64,000 nucleotides of DNA from Pseudomonas sp. B21_DOA. Lineage in GTDB: Bacteria > Pseudomonadota > Gammaproteobacteria > Pseudomonadales > Pseudomonadaceae. The stretch covers positions 1,922,001 through 1,986,000 of the forward strand of contig CP086683.1 of assembly GCA_030544685.1 (NCBI GenBank), in the 5' to 3' direction. A model generated the notes under the pieces. That model was not told the DNA's origin, made no database searches, and worked only from the letters and a program-made list of their open reading frames with translations. The translations under genes were made by a program, and so were the position numbers. Positions 19,449 through 30,762 of the stretch are shown one piece after another (positions within the stretch are counted from its first letter, which is position 1; the number at the start of each line of letters is the position of its first letter).

Positions 19449-22400
19449 ATGGAACGTCTGACACGCATATTGGCCGCACTCACCCGTTGGGGGCTGGGCC
19501 TGTGCGCGTTGGTTCTGGTGTTGATGGCGTTGTACGTCAGCCTCGGCCGCGAGCTGACGCCGCTGGTAGCGGAATACCGCGCCGACATCGAAGACAAGGC
19601 CAGCGCCGCCCTCGGCATGCCCTTGCAGATCGGTGAGCTGGAAGGCAACTGGAGCGGTTTCGCACCGATTCTGCTGGCCCACGACGTGATGGTCGGCGAC
19701 GGAGCCAATGCGCTGCGCCTCGATCGTGTGCGGGTGGTACCGGACCTCTGGGCCAGTGTGCTCGCCCGCGAGGTGCGCCTCGCACATATCGAACTCAATG
19801 GTTTGAAGATCAGCCTCAAGGAAGCCGAAGACGGCACCTGGGCGCTGGAAGGTCTGCCGGTGCAGAAGGATCAGCCGTTCGATGCGGCACAACTGTTCCA
19901 GCGCTCGCAGATGATCAAGCAACTGTCGGTGCTCGATAGTCAGGTGACCCTGCAACCGCTCGACCACCCGCCCATGACGCTCACCTATGTCGGCCTCAAT
20001 CTGCGTACCGGCGCGAGCCGCCAGCGTCTCGACGCGCGTCTGACGCTGCCCGATGGCCAGCCAGTGGCGCTGAGCCTGAAGACCCAATTGCGTCCTGATC
20101 AATGGCAGAACAGCGCCATCGAGGGTTATGCCAGCCTGCCGCAAAGCGACTGGTCGAAATGGCTCCCCGAACGCCTGACCCAGCAATGGAATTTTTCCGA
20201 GATCAAGGCCGGCGGCGAACTCTGGGTCGATTGGGCCGAAGGCGCATTGCAGAGCGCTGCGTTGCGCCTGAATGCACCGCAAGTGACTGGTGCCTACGCC
20301 GAGCGCAAGCCGATCCAGATCAATAATCTGGCGCTCAACGCCTATTACCGCAACACCGCCGAGGGGTGAAGGTCACTCTTGATTCGCTGGCGATGAGTTT
20401 TGGCGAAACCCGCTGGGAATCCCGCGTGCAGGTACAGCAGACCCGGGCGAGCGCCAAGGCGGAAGAGCTCTGGCACTTGCAGGCCGATCGCCTCGACCTG
20501 ACCCCGATCACACCGCTGATCAATGCGCTGGGGCCGCTGCCGCAGAGTTTCGCCACGGTGGTCGAGCGTTTGAAGGTCACCGGCGGACTGCGCAATGTCC
20601 TGCTGGACTTCCGTCCGACCGCCACCGACGGCAACAAATTCGGCTTTGCCGCCAACCTCGACAACGTCGGTTTCGATGCCTATCACGGCGCTCCGGCGGC
20701 GCGAAATGTCAGCGGCAGCCTTAGCGGCAATCTCGACGGCGGCGAATTGCGCCTCGACAGCAAGGATTTCGTCCTGCACCTCGATCCGATTTTCGCCAAG
20801 CCATGGCAATACCTGCAGGCCAATGCGCGGCTGACGTGGAAGCTCGACAAGGATGGCTTCACCCTGATTGCGCCGTACCTGAAGGTGCTGGGCGAGGAGG
20901 GCAAGATTGCCGGCGACTTCCTCATCCGCCTGCACTTCGACCATAGCCAGGAAGACTACATGGACCTGCGCGTCGGTCTGGTCGACGGCGACGGTCGCTA
21001 TACCGCGAAATATCTGCCGGCGGTGTTGAGCCCGGCGCTTGATGAGTGGCTGCGCACAGCGATCCTCAAAGGCGCGGTGGATCAGGGCTTCTTCCAGTAT
21101 CAGGGCTCGCTGAGCAAGAATGCCGGCGAGGCTGATCGCAGTATCAGCCTGTTCTTCAAAGTACATGATGCCGAACTGGCCTTTCAGCCGGGCTGGCCGC
21201 ATGTGAGCAAGGTCAGCGGCGATGTGTTCATCGAAGACAGCGGCGTGCGAATCTGGGCCAGCAAAGGCCAGTTGCTCGATACCCAAGTCAGCGATGTCTT
21301 CGTCAATATTCCTCACGTACCGGCCGGGCAGAACAGCCATCTGTTGCTCGATGGCGCGTTTGCCGGTGGCCTGGGCGATGGCTTGAAGATTCTTCAGGAC
21401 GCGCCGATCGGCACTGGCGAAACCTTCGCCGGTTGGGAAGGCGCTGGTGATCTGAACGGCAAGCTCAAACTGGATATTCCGTTGGCCAAGGGCGAACAGC
21501 CGAAAATCCTCGTTGATTTCAAGACCGCCAATGCGCGGCTGAAACTGGCTGAGCCGAAACTGGAACTGAGCCAGCTCAAGGGCGATTTCCGCTTCGACAG
21601 TAACAAAGGCCTCAGCGGCCAGAACATCTCTGCACGGGCCTTCGACAAACCGGTCACTGCGCAGATCTTCGCCGATGGCAGCGCCAACCAGATCAAGACC
21701 CGGGTGGCGGCGTCGGGGCAGGTCGAAGTGAAAAAGCTCACCGACTGGCTGGGCGTGACCCAGCCGTTGCCGGTGTCCGGGACGATTCCGTATCAGTTGC
21801 AGCTGAATCTTTCCGGGGCCGACAGCCAGTTGCTGGTCAGCTCCAGCCTCAAAGGCGTGGCCGTTGATCTGCCGGCGCCCTTCGGCATGGCCGCCGATGT
21901 CGGGCGGGACACGGTGTTCCGCATGACCTTGCAAGGGCAGGAGCGGCGGTACTGGGTCAATTACGATCAACTGGCCAATTTCACTTTTGCTGCGCCGCCG
22001 AGCAATTTCGCCGATGGCCGTGGCGAACTGTTCCTCGGCGCTGGCGAAGCGGTGTTGCCGGGCGCCAAGGGTCTGCGCATTCGTGGGGTGCTGTCAGAGC
22101 TGGACGTTGCGCCGTGGCAGGAACTGGCGAATAAATACGCCGGGCAGGATCCGGGCGGCAGCGCCAAACAGTTGCTCAGCAGCGCTGACATCAAGGTCGG
22201 CAAATTGACCGCGCTCGGCACTACACTGGATCAGGCCTCGGTGCAGATCAATCGCAAGCCCGGCGCATGGAATCTGGCCCTCGACAGCCAGCAGGCCAAG
22301 GGCACGGCCAGCCTGCCGGACGCCAAGGGCATGCCGATCGCGGTGAATCTGCAATACGTGAAATTGCCGGCGCCGGACCCGGCGGTGCAGGCCGACGAGA

Positions 22401-23251
22401 ATGCGCCCGATCCATTGGCGTCGGTCGATCCGACGAAAATCCCGGCCCTGGATATCACCCTCAACCAGTTGTTCCTGGGGCCCGATCTGGTCGGTGGCTG
22501 GTCGCTGAAAGTGCGACCGACCCCCAAAGGCATCGCCCTGAACAATCTCGACATGGGCCTCAAGGGCATCCTGCTGCAAGGCAATGGCGGCTGGGAAGGC
22601 ACGCCGGGTGCGACCAGCAGTTGGTACAAGGGGCGGATCGGTGGCAAGAATCTGGCTGACGTGCTCAAGGGCTGGGGCTTTGCGCCGAGCGTCACCAGTG
22701 AAGAATTCCACATGGATGTCGATGGACGTTGGCCAGGCTCGCCGGCGTGGCTGGCGACCAAGCGCTTCTCCGGCACCCTTGACGCCTCGCTGAACAAGGG
22801 CCAGTTCGTTGAAGTGGAGGGCGGCGCGCAGGCGCTGCGGGTGTTCGGCCTGCTCAACTTCAACTCAATCGGCCGGCGCCTGCGTCTGGACTTCTCCGAC
22901 CTGTTCGGCAAGGGCTTGAGCTACGATCGGGTCAAAGGCCTGCTGGTGGCGAACAATGGCGTCTACGTCACCCGAGAGCCGATTCGCCTGACCGGGCCTT
23001 CAAGCAATCTGGAATTGGACGGCACGCTGGATCTGGTCGACGACAAGGTCGATGCGAAATTGCTGGTGACACTGCCGGTGACCAACAACCTGCCGATCGC
23101 CGCGCTGCTCGTCGGCGCACCGGCGGTCGGCGGCGCGCTGTTCCTCATCGACAAGCTGATCGGTGACCGCGTCGCGCGCTTCGCCAGCGTCAAGTACACC
23201 GTCAAAGGCCCATGGAAAGAGCCGAAAATCACCTTCGACAAGCCTTTTTGA
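19449..23251 (+). CDS. yhdP: YhdP family AsmA-like lipid transport protein (one-base frameshift)
   Basis: A very large envelope protein, 1267 residues when repaired. It has one N-terminal membrane helix (about 13-33) and a long repetitive beta structure of the AsmA/TamB type. In Enterobacteria YhdP, with TamB and YdbH, carries phospholipids from inner to outer membrane; the same role is inferred here. The frame breaks at the G run 20363-20366 after YYRNTAEG. One added G restores VKVTLDSLAMSFGE. ATG 19449 follows gggag. Confidence 0.93.
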
Positions 23252-23309
23252 GCGGCCCGGTCTTGAAGCGATGGAGTAGCATGGCCAAATGCCTCTTTGG
23301 GAGTTCGCC

Positions 23310-24164
23310 ATGTCTTTAGCGGTGATTCAAATGGTCAGCCAGAGCGACGTGCCGGCCAATCTGGCCCAGGCCCGACGCCTGCTTGAACAGGCTGCCGCCA
23401 GCGGAGCGAAACTCGCGGTGCTGCCGGAAAACTTCGCCGCCATGGGCCGTCGTGATGTCGCCGATATCGGTCGCGCCGAGGCCTTGGGCGAAGGGCCGAT
23501 CCTGCCTTGGTTGAAACAGGTCGCCCGCGACCTCACCTTATGGATAGTCGCCGGTACATTGCCGTTGCCACCGTTGGGTCAACCCACGGCCAAAGCCAAT
23601 GCCTGCTCGCTGCTGATCAACGAACACGGCGAGATCGTCGCGCGCTATGACAAGCTGCATCTGTTCGATGTCGATGTCGCCGACAATCGCGGCCGGTACC
23701 GTGAATCAGATGACTATGCTTATGGCGGTAATGTAGTGGTGGCGGATACGCCGGTGGGCCGCCTCGGTCTGAGCGTGTGTTACGACTTGCGCTTCCCGGA
23801 GCTGTACAGCGAATTGCGTGCCGCCGGTGCCGAGTTGATTACCGCACCGTCGGCCTTTACTGCCGTGACCGGCGCCGCGCATTGGGATGTACTGATCCGC
23901 GCGCGGGCCATCGAAACACAGTGTTATATCTTGGCGGCGGCACAGGGCGGCAGCCATCCGGGGCCACGCGAGACTTTCGGGCATGCGGCGATTGTCGACC
24001 CGTGGGGGCGTGTGCTGGCCCAGCAGGATCAAGGCGAGGCGGTGTTGCTGGCCGCCCGCGACAGCGATGAACAAGCGTCCATCCGGGCGCGCATGCCGGT
24101 GACGCGTCATCGGCGGTTTTTCTCGCAGGGCGCCCAGCGGCCTGCTTCAGAACTACGAATTTAA
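23310..24164 (+). CDS. carbon-nitrogen hydrolase (Nit1/nitrilase family)
   Basis: A 284-residue nitrilase-superfamily amidase with the full Glu-Lys-Cys triad: Glu40 in LPENFAAMG, Lys115 in YDKLHLFD and Cys157 in [11 protein letters not shown]. Proteins of this subgroup include the deaminated-glutathione amidase (Nit1/YbeM), so metabolite repair is likely. ATG 23310 ([13 protein letters not shown]) is the family start. It is packed between yhdP and tldD. Confidence 0.93.
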   Translation: MSLAVIQMVSQSDVPANLAQARRLLEQAAASGAKLAVLPENFAAMGRRDVADIGRAEALGEGPILPWLKQVARDLTLWIVAGTLPLPPLGQPTAKANACSLLINEHGEIVARYDKLHLFDVDVADNRGRYRESDDYAYGGNVVVADTPVGRLGLSVCYDLRFPELYSELRAAGAELITAPSAFTAVTGAAHWDVLIRARAIETQCYILAAAQGGSHPGPRETFGHAAIVDPWGRVLAQQDQGEAVLLAARDSDEQASIRARMPVTRHRRFFSQGAQRPASELRI

Positions 24165-24175
24165 GGCGTAAACCT

Positions 24176-25618
24176 ATGAGCGAGTTGTTGTCCTCAGTCA
24201 GTGATCACCTGTTGGCACCCGGCGGTGTCACGATCGAGAGCCTGCAAGGCGTGCTCGGCGATCTGGCCGGGCCGGGCATCGATGCCGCCGACCTGTATTT
24301 CCAAGGCCAGATTTCCGAGTCGTGGGCGCTGGAAGACGGCATCGTCAAGGAAGGCAGCTTCAATCTCGACCAAGGTGTCGGCGTGCGAGCGCAGTCCGGT
24401 GAGAAAACCGGTTTTGCCTACAGCAACGCGATCACCCTCGAAGCCCTCGGTGCAGCGGCCCGCGCCGCGCGTTCGATCTCACGTGCCGGGCAGAACGGCA
24501 CCGTGCAGGCATTCACCAGCCAGGACGTCGCGCAACTGTACGCGCCCGATAACCCGCTGGAAGTGCTCAGCCGCGCGGAAAAAGTCGAGTTGCTCAAACG
24601 CATCGACGTCGCCACCCGCGCACTCGATCCACGGATTCAGCAGGTCAGCGTGAGCATGGCCGGGGTTTGGGAGCGGATTCTGGTGGCATCCACTGATGGC
24701 GGTCTGGCCGCCGATGTGCGCCCACTGGTGCGTTTCAACGTCAGCGTCATCGTTGAGCAGAACGGCCGGCGCGAACGCGGCGGACATGGCGGCGGCGGAC
24801 GTACCGATTACCGCTACTTCCTCGCTGAAGACCGCGCTATGGGCTACGCCCGCGAAGCGCTGCGCCAGGCACTGGTCAATCTCGAAGCGATTCCGGCGCC
24901 GGCCGGTACCTTGCCGGTGGTGCTGGGCTCCGGCTGGTCCGGCGTGCTGCTGCACGAAGCGGTCGGTCACGGTCTGGAAGGCGATTTCAACCGCAAGGGC
25001 AGCTCGGCCTACAGCGGGCGCATGGGTGAAATGGTTGCCTCCAAGCTTTGCACCATCGTCGATGACGGCACCTTGAGTGGCCGTCGCGGTTCGCTCAGCG
25101 TCGATGACGAAGGCACGCCGACCGAGTGCACCACGCTGATCGAAAACGGCGTACTCAAGGGCTATATGCAAGACAAGCTCAATGCGCGGCTAATGGGCGT
25201 GGCGCGCACCGGTAACGGTCGCCGCGAATCCTACGCGCACCTGCCGATGCCACGGATGACCAACACCTACATGCTCGGTGGCGAAAGTGATCCAGCGGAA
25301 ATCATCGCTTCGGTGAAGAAGGGCATCTACTGCGCCAACCTCGGCGGCGGTCAGGTCGATATCACCAGCGGCAAGTTCGTATTCTCCACCAGCGAGGCCT
25401 ATTTGATCGAGGACGGCAAGATCACCGCACCGGTCAAAGGCGCGACGTTGATCGGCAACGGTCCCGAGGCGATGAGCCGGGTGTCGATGGTCGGTAACGA
25501 TCTGGCGCTGGACAGCGGTGTGGGTACGTGTGGCAAGGATGGGCAGTCGGTGCCGGTGGGTGTCGGCCAGCCAACGCTGAAAATCGATGCGATTACCGTG
25601 GGTGGCACGGGCGCATAA
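24176..25618 (+). CDS. tldD: metalloprotease TldD
   Basis: The 480-residue catalytic subunit of the TldD-TldE protease, which trims unfolded or ribosomally made peptides such as microcins and supports CcdA degradation. The zinc motif HEAVGHG is at 260-266. The C-terminal domain contains [18 protein letters not shown]. The partner pmbA (tldE) lies 0.7 kb downstream, separated only by yjgA on the other strand. Confidence 0.96.
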   Translation: MSELLSSVSDHLLAPGGVTIESLQGVLGDLAGPGIDAADLYFQGQISESWALEDGIVKEGSFNLDQGVGVRAQSGEKTGFAYSNAITLEALGAAARAARSISRAGQNGTVQAFTSQDVAQLYAPDNPLEVLSRAEKVELLKRIDVATRALDPRIQQVSVSMAGVWERILVASTDGGLAADVRPLVRFNVSVIVEQNGRRERGGHGGGGRTDYRYFLAEDRAMGYAREALRQALVNLEAIPAPAGTLPVVLGSGWSGVLLHEAVGHGLEGDFNRKGSSAYSGRMGEMVASKLCTIVDDGTLSGRRGSLSVDDEGTPTECTTLIENGVLKGYMQDKLNARLMGVARTGNGRRESYAHLPMPRMTNTYMLGGESDPAEIIASVKKGIYCANLGGGQVDITSGKFVFSTSEAYLIEDGKITAPVKGATLIGNGPEAMSRVSMVGNDLALDSGVGTCGKDGQSVPVGVGQPTLKIDAITVGGTGA

Positions 25619-25669
25619 GAGAGGCGGGGCTTTCGGGTGGCGCGCAGGACGGCCACCCGGTGGCGATTA

Positions 25670-26193
25670 TCAACGCAGGCCGCGTTGAGTCTCGTCCAGC
25701 TCCCGAATGTATTTGAAGATCTTGCGGCTCGAAGCAGGTGGTTTGTTTTGCGCAACCTCATGCTGGGCCTGACGGATCAGGGAACGCAATTGCTGGCGAT
25801 CGGCGTCCGGGTACTCGATGACGAATTTCTCCAGCACGGCGTCATCGCCCGCGATCAGGCGGTCACGCCAGCGTTCCAGATTATGGAAACGCTCGTTGTA
25901 CTGGCGAGTGGAGGCATCGAGTTGATCGAGCAGAGTCAGAATCGCATCAGTGTCCTGGTCGCGCATCAGTTTGCCGATGAACTGCAAATGCCGTTTACGC
26001 GCGATGTTCGCGGTGTGCTTGGGCGCATCGGCCAATGCCCGGCGCAAAGCGTCGGTCAACGGCAGTTTGGCGACCAGATCAGGCTTGAGTGTGGTCAGGC
26101 GCTCGCCGAGGTCAACCAGCGCATGCAGCTCGCGTTTGACCTGAGATTTGCTTTTTCTCCCGTATCGAGGGAGTCGTCGTAAGAATCAACCAT
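25670..26193 (-). CDS. yjgA: ribosome-associated protein YjgA (DUF615; one-base frameshift)
   Basis: A 174-residue charged helical protein ([10 protein letters not shown] at the start; [13 protein letters not shown] in the middle). It is linked to late 50S subunit assembly, where YjgA (DarP) is found on pre-50S particles. The frame breaks in the T run 26152-26156 (plus strand). One added base restores [14 protein letters not shown] and the full family length. It is convergent with tldD and divergent from pmbA. Confidence 0.92.
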
Positions 26194-26301
26194 GGTGGCA
26201 GTCCGCAAAGAAACGCCGCCATGATAACCAGTCGGGGGCCGCTTGTCCGGCCCGGTCGCTCGATGACCCCAGCCGAAAGCAGAATTTGAGTGGAGATGAG
26301 C

Positions 26302-27648
26302 ATGAGTGCAGTTCAAAGCGTCGGCCCGCAGGCATTGCCGGCACTGCAAGAACAGGTCGAGCAGATCATCGCCGAAGCCAAGCGCCAGGGCGCCAGCGCC
26401 TGTGAAGTCGCGGTGTCGCTGGAGCAGGGGCTGTCGACTTCGGTGCGTCAGCGCGAGGTCGAAACCGTTGAATTCAATCGTGATCAGGGTTTTGGTATCA
26501 CCCTGTACGTCGGCCAGCGCAAGGGCTCGGCCAGCACCTCGGCCACCGGGCCGGAGGCGATTCGTGAAACGGTCGCAGCAGCACTGGCCATCGCCAAGCA
26601 CACTTCCGAAGATGAAGCCTCGGGTCTCGCCGACGCCGCATTGATGGCCAGGGATGTGCAGGATTTCGACCTGTTTCACGAGTGGGACATCACCCCGGAG
26701 CAAGCTATCGAGAAGGCGTTGCTCTGTGAGGCAGCGGCGTTCGACGCCGATGCGCGGATCAAGAACGCCGACGGCACCACCCTCAGCACCCATCAGGGCT
26801 GCCGGGTTTATGGCAACAGCCATGGTTTCATCGGCGGTTACGCATCGACCCGGCACAGCCTGAGTTGCGTGATGATCGCTGAAGCCGAAGGCCAGATGCA
26901 GCGCGATTACTGGTATGACGTCAATCGTCAGGGCAGTCTGCTCGCCGATCCGGTGAGCATCGGCCAGCGGGCCGCGCAACGTGCAGCCAGCCGTCTGGGC
27001 GCGCGGCCGGTGCCGACATGCGAGGTGCCGGTACTGTTTTCCGCCGAGCTTGCGGGTGGCCTGTTCGGCAGCTTCCTCTCGGCCGCGTCGGGCGGCAGCC
27101 TGTATCGCAAATCGTCGTTTCTCGAAGGCACGCTGGGGCAGAAGTTGTTCCCGGAATGGCTGACCATCGATGAGCGTCCGCATCTGATGCGTGCCATGGG
27201 CAGTGCTTCCTACGACGGTGATGGCCTGGCGACCTACGCAAAACCGTTCGTCGAAAAAGGCGAGTTGGTCTCATACATCCTCGGCACCTACTCCGGGCGC
27301 AAACTGGGCATGCCGAGCACCGCCAACGCAGGTGGGGTGCACAACCTGTTCGTCACCCATGGCGACGAGGATCAGGCAGCGCTGCTGAAGCGCATGGGCC
27401 GAGGTCTGCTGGTCACCGAGTTGATGGGCCATGGCCTGAACATGGTCACCGGCGACTATTCGCGTGGCGCGGCGGGCTTCTGGGTGGAGAACGGCGAGAT
27501 CCAGTTCGCTGTGCAGGAAGTGACCATCGCCGGCAACATGCGCGACATGTTCAAGCAGATTGTCGCGGTGGGTAATGATCTGGAGCTGCGCAGCAACATC
27601 CGCACCGGCTCGGTGTTGATCGAGCGGATGACTGTCGCCGGCAGCTAA
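26302..27648 (+). CDS. pmbA: metalloprotease subunit PmbA (TldE)
   Basis: The 448-residue non-catalytic partner of TldD. It shares the fold but lacks the HExxxH zinc motif, as expected. Regions include NFRDQGFGITLYVG-like and TELMGHGLNMVTGDYSRGAAGFWVENG. ATG 26302 is chosen because ggag lies at 26292-26295. A strong terminator follows. Confidence 0.95.
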   Translation: MSAVQSVGPQALPALQEQVEQIIAEAKRQGASACEVAVSLEQGLSTSVRQREVETVEFNRDQGFGITLYVGQRKGSASTSATGPEAIRETVAAALAIAKHTSEDEASGLADAALMARDVQDFDLFHEWDITPEQAIEKALLCEAAAFDADARIKNADGTTLSTHQGCRVYGNSHGFIGGYASTRHSLSCVMIAEAEGQMQRDYWYDVNRQGSLLADPVSIGQRAAQRAASRLGARPVPTCEVPVLFSAELAGGLFGSFLSAASGGSLYRKSSFLEGTLGQKLFPEWLTIDERPHLMRAMGSASYDGDGLATYAKPFVEKGELVSYILGTYSGRKLGMPSTANAGGVHNLFVTHGDEDQAALLKRMGRGLLVTELMGHGLNMVTGDYSRGAAGFWVENGEIQFAVQEVTIAGNMRDMFKQIVAVGNDLELRSNIRTGSVLIERMTVAGS

Positions 27649-27663
27649 CCCCGGCCGTTACAC

Positions 27664-27703
27664 AAAAAAGGCGCGCCACCTCATCGGGTGGTGCGCCTTT
27701 TTT
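27664..27703. terminator. bidirectional rho-independent terminator after pmbA
   Basis: aaaaaaggcgcgccacc, tcatc loop, then ggtggtgcgcctttttt. The long stem, with A-run and T-run on both sides, ends the pmbA transcript. Confidence 0.92.
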
Positions 27704-27721
27704 ATGATTGCATAAATCCCC

Positions 27722-27810
27722 TGTGGGAGCGGGCTTGCTCGCGAATGCGGTCTTTCAGTCAGAACATCTCCGGCTGGACACACCGCATTCGCGAGCAAGC
27801 CCGCTCCCAC
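27722..27810. repeat. REP-type inverted repeat, gggcttgctcgcgaa subtype
   Basis: Arms 27722-27746 and 27787-27810 (tgtgggagcgggcttgctcgcgaatgcgg) are reverse complements. The gggcttgctcgc core differs slightly from the main subtype. Confidence 0.88.
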
Positions 27811-27835
27811 GGATTGCGTGCATGTCTGCTTGTGT

Positions 27836-27862
27836 TGGTTCTCATTATCATCTAATAATAAA
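27836..27862 (+). promoter_or_regulatory. Fur-box-like promoter region of the fagA operon
   Basis: ggttctcattatcatctaat and the following aataaat make an AT-rich island. CATTATC matches one arm of the Fur consensus GATAATGATAATCATTATC, with partial matches in the rest. Fur control of fagA-fumC-orfX-sodA is established in P. aeruginosa; the site itself is inferred here. Confidence 0.55.
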
Positions 27863-27888
27863 TCTCATCTCCGAACGAGTCCCGGATC

Positions 27889-28296
27889 ATGAGTTCTGCC
27901 TTGCATGAGCAGCCCTACCTCGAAAGCTGGCGCTGGATGAGCCGCCAGATCCGTTGCGCGCTGGATCCCGACGAACCGCGCCTGATCGAACATTACCTCG
28001 CCGAAGGGCGCTATCTGTCCTGTTGCACAGCCATTTCGCCCTGGACTGTCGCCGAAACGTCTTTTCGTCTGCTGCTCGACACTGCCACCGATGTCGCGTT
28101 GCCGTGGCATTGGCGCAGCCTCTGTGTCGATCAAGCCTGGCGTCCCTTGCGTGAAATGGAACGCCTGTCGCTATGCCAATGCCGCGTGCGGCGCTGGCAA
28201 CGCTACACCTGGCAACTCGCCACTTGCGAGTTGCAACCGTCGATTCCTCTCATTGATTTGCTGCAAGGACATTCGCATGACCAAGACACGTATTGA
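27889..28296 (+). CDS. fagA: Fur-associated gene A product (FagA-like)
   Basis: A 135-residue protein of unknown biochemical function, the first gene of an iron-starvation operon. It is rich in tryptophan, arginine and cysteine (paired Cys in LSCCTAIS; LCQCRVRRWQRYTW), with no signal peptide. Identity rests on gene order with fumC, orfX and sodA as in P. aeruginosa. Its 3' end overlaps fumC by 20 bases, so translation is probably coupled. Confidence 0.85.
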   Translation: MSSALHEQPYLESWRWMSRQIRCALDPDEPRLIEHYLAEGRYLSCCTAISPWTVAETSFRLLLDTATDVALPWHWRSLCVDQAWRPLREMERLSLCQCRVRRWQRYTWQLATCELQPSIPLIDLLQGHSHDQDTY

Positions 28297-29653
28297 ACGC
28301 GACAGCATGGGCGAACTGCAGGTGCCGGTCGATGCGCTCTATGGCGCGCAGACCCAGCGCGCCGTGGACAACTTCCCGATCAGCGGAAAACCGATGCCGA
28401 CGCAGTTCATTCGCGCATTGATCCTCGCCAAAGCCGCCGCCGCCCGCGCCAATGTCGAGCTGAACCAGATCAGCGCGGCCCAGGGCAAAGCCATCAGTGA
28501 TGCCGCGCAGGGTCTGCTCGAAGGTGATTTCATGCAGCACTTCCCGGTGGACATCTTCCAGACCGGGTCTGGCACCAGCTCGAACATGAACGCCAACGAA
28601 GTGATTGCCACGCTGGCCAGCCGCATGCTCGATGAACCGGTCAACGCCAACGATCACGTCAATTGCGGGCAAAGCAGCAACGACATCATCCCGACCACCA
28701 TCCACGTCAGCGCCGCGCTAGTGCTGCATGAACAACTGCTGCCGGCGCTGTTGCATCTGGTCCAGGTCATCGAGCGCAAGGCCGAGCAGGTGCATCACCA
28801 CGTCAAAACCGGGCGCACCCATCTGATGGACGCGATGCCGGTACGCATGAGCCAAGTGCTCAACGGCTGGGCGCAGCAGCTCAAGGCCAACATTGCGCAT
28901 CTGCAGGATTTGCTGCCGAGTCTGCAAGCACTGGCGCAGGGCGGCACGGCGGTGGGTACCGGGATCAATGCGCATCCGGAATTCGCCGCTCGATTCAGTC
29001 GGCACCTGAGCCAACTGACCGACGTGCAATTCACTCCGGGCAAAAATCTGTTCGCGTTGATTGGCTCGCAGGACACCGCCGTCGCCGTCTCCGGGCAGCT
29101 CAAGGCCACCGCAGTATCACTGATGAAAATCGCCAACGACCTGCGCTGGATGAACTCAGGTCCCTTGGCCGGTCTCGGCGAAATTGAACTCGAAGCGCTG
29201 CAACCGGGGTCGTCGATCATGCCCGGCAAAGTCAACCCGGTGATCCCGGAAGCCACCGCGATGGTCGCTGCGCAAGTGATTGGCAACGACTCGGTGATCA
29301 CCGTCGCCGGTCAATCCGGCAATTTCGAACTGAACGTGATGCTGCCGATCATCGCGCAGAACCTGCTGAGCAGCATCGAACTGCTGGCCAACTCCAGTCG
29401 CCTGCTCGCCGACAAGGCAATCGCTACTTTCAAGGTCAACGAATCGCGCCTGCAAGAAGCGTTGTCGCGCAACCCGATTCTGGTCACCGCGCTCAACCCC
29501 ATCATCGGTTATCAGAAAGCCGCTGAAATCGCCAAGCAGGCCTACAAGGAAGGCCGCGCGGTGATCGACGTCGCTCTGGAACACACCGACCTGTCGCGCA
29601 GCCAACTGGCAGAGTTGCTCAACCCCGAGAAACTCACCGCCGGCGGCGTGTAA
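28277..29653 (+). CDS. fumC: class II fumarate hydratase
   Basis: The 458-residue iron-independent fumarase, interconverting fumarate and malate. Signature GSSIMPGKVNP at 311-321; substrate loops GSGTSSNMNANEV and KTGRTHLMDA. As it has no iron-sulfur cluster it can replace class I fumarase when iron is scarce, which fits its place behind a Fur-type promoter. ATG 28277 (MTKTRIERDSMGE) is the family start. Confidence 0.97.
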   Translation: MTKTRIERDSMGELQVPVDALYGAQTQRAVDNFPISGKPMPTQFIRALILAKAAAARANVELNQISAAQGKAISDAAQGLLEGDFMQHFPVDIFQTGSGTSSNMNANEVIATLASRMLDEPVNANDHVNCGQSSNDIIPTTIHVSAALVLHEQLLPALLHLVQVIERKAEQVHHHVKTGRTHLMDAMPVRMSQVLNGWAQQLKANIAHLQDLLPSLQALAQGGTAVGTGINAHPEFAARFSRHLSQLTDVQFTPGKNLFALIGSQDTAVAVSGQLKATAVSLMKIANDLRWMNSGPLAGLGEIELEALQPGSSIMPGKVNPVIPEATAMVAAQVIGNDSVITVAGQSGNFELNVMLPIIAQNLLSSIELLANSSRLLADKAIATFKVNESRLQEALSRNPILVTALNPIIGYQKAAEIAKQAYKEGRAVIDVALEHTDLSRSQLAELLNPEKLTAGGV

Positions 29654-29680
29654 ACCCCGTAACCGCTTTGGAGGCTCACC

Positions 29681-30121
29681 ATGGAGCACTGGAAACGCAC
29701 GATCGAACGGGCCAATCGCTGTTTCATGCTGGGCGAGCTGATCGACGCCCGTGAGGCTTACCTGCAAGCGCTGGCCCTGGCGCAAGTGTTGTTCGAACGC
29801 TGGGCGGATGCCGACGAAGCGGTGGCGGCCTGCGTCGTCTCTCACCACAACCTCGCCGACCTGCATCTGCGCCTGAATCAACCGGAGGAGAGCGCCGAAT
29901 ACCTCTGCGCCATCCACCAACGCCTGTTGCAGACCATGCAGGACGAACGGCTGCGTCCGGCCCTGCGTGAAGCGGCATTGCGCCAGAGCAGCAAGACTTA
30001 CGTCGAACTGCTGAATTTCATCAGCGAGCACGGCGAATACCCGCGCACCCAGCGCCTGCTGCATCCGGACACCGGCAATGCTCGCCGCGCCTCAAATTCT
30101 CATCAGTATGGAGTCCATTGA
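29681..30121 (+). CDS. conserved helical protein of the fumC-sodA operon (orfX)
   Basis: A 146-residue all-helical protein ([30 protein letters not shown]) that looks like a pair of tetratricopeptide-type helices. It is conserved in this position between fumC and sodA in Pseudomonas (PA4469-like). The function is unknown. It starts 27 bases after fumC and stops one base before the sodA start. Confidence 0.82.
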   Translation: MEHWKRTIERANRCFMLGELIDAREAYLQALALAQVLFERWADADEAVAACVVSHHNLADLHLRLNQPEESAEYLCAIHQRLLQTMQDERLRPALREAALRQSSKTYVELLNFISEHGEYPRTQRLLHPDTGNARRASNSHQYGVH

Positions 30122-30122
30122 A

Positions 30123-30733
30123 ATGGCTTTTACCTTGCCTGCCTTGCCTTACGCCTACGATGCCCTCGAGCCGCACATCGATGCGCAGACCATGGAGATC
30201 CATTACACCAAGCATCACCAGACCTACATCAACAACCTCAACGCCGCCGTAGAAGGGACCGAGTTTGCTGAATGGCCGGTGGAAAAACTCGTCGCCAGTG
30301 TCCAGCAACTGCCGGAAAAGCTTCGCGCGGCGGTGATCAATCAGGGCGGCGGCCACGCCAACCATTCGCTGTTCTGGGAAGTCATGGTGCCCAACGGTGG
30401 CGGCAAGCCCGACGGCGCGCTGGCCACGGCTATTGATGAGCAACTGGGCGGACTCGACAGCTTCAAGGAAGCCTTCACCAAAGCCGCGCTCACCCGTTTC
30501 GGCAGCGGTTGGGCGTGGCTCAGCGTGACCCCGGAGAAAAACTGGTCGTGGAAAGCAGCGGCAATCAGGACAGCCCGTTGATGAACGGCAATACCCCAAT
30601 CCTCGGTCTCGACGTCTGGGAGCACGCCTACTACTTGCGCTACCAGAACCGTCGCCCGGAATACATCAGCGCGTTCTACAACGTGATCAACTGGCCGGAA
30701 GTTGCTGCGCGCTATCAGGCCGCGCTGGTTTAA
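30123..30733 (+). CDS. sodA: manganese superoxide dismutase (one-base frameshift)
   Basis: A cytoplasmic Mn-type dismutase of 203 residues after repair. Metal ligands fall in the expected places: His of HYTKHHQTY, His of NHSLFW, and Asp/His of [23 protein letters not shown] is the Mn-type signature. The frame breaks after TPEK at the A run 30537-30541; one added A restores [15 protein letters not shown]. Manganese use makes it the iron-sparing isozyme, consistent with the Fur operon. Confidence 0.95.
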
Positions 30734-30762
30734 GCCTTCCATAAAAACAATCAGGGCTGAGT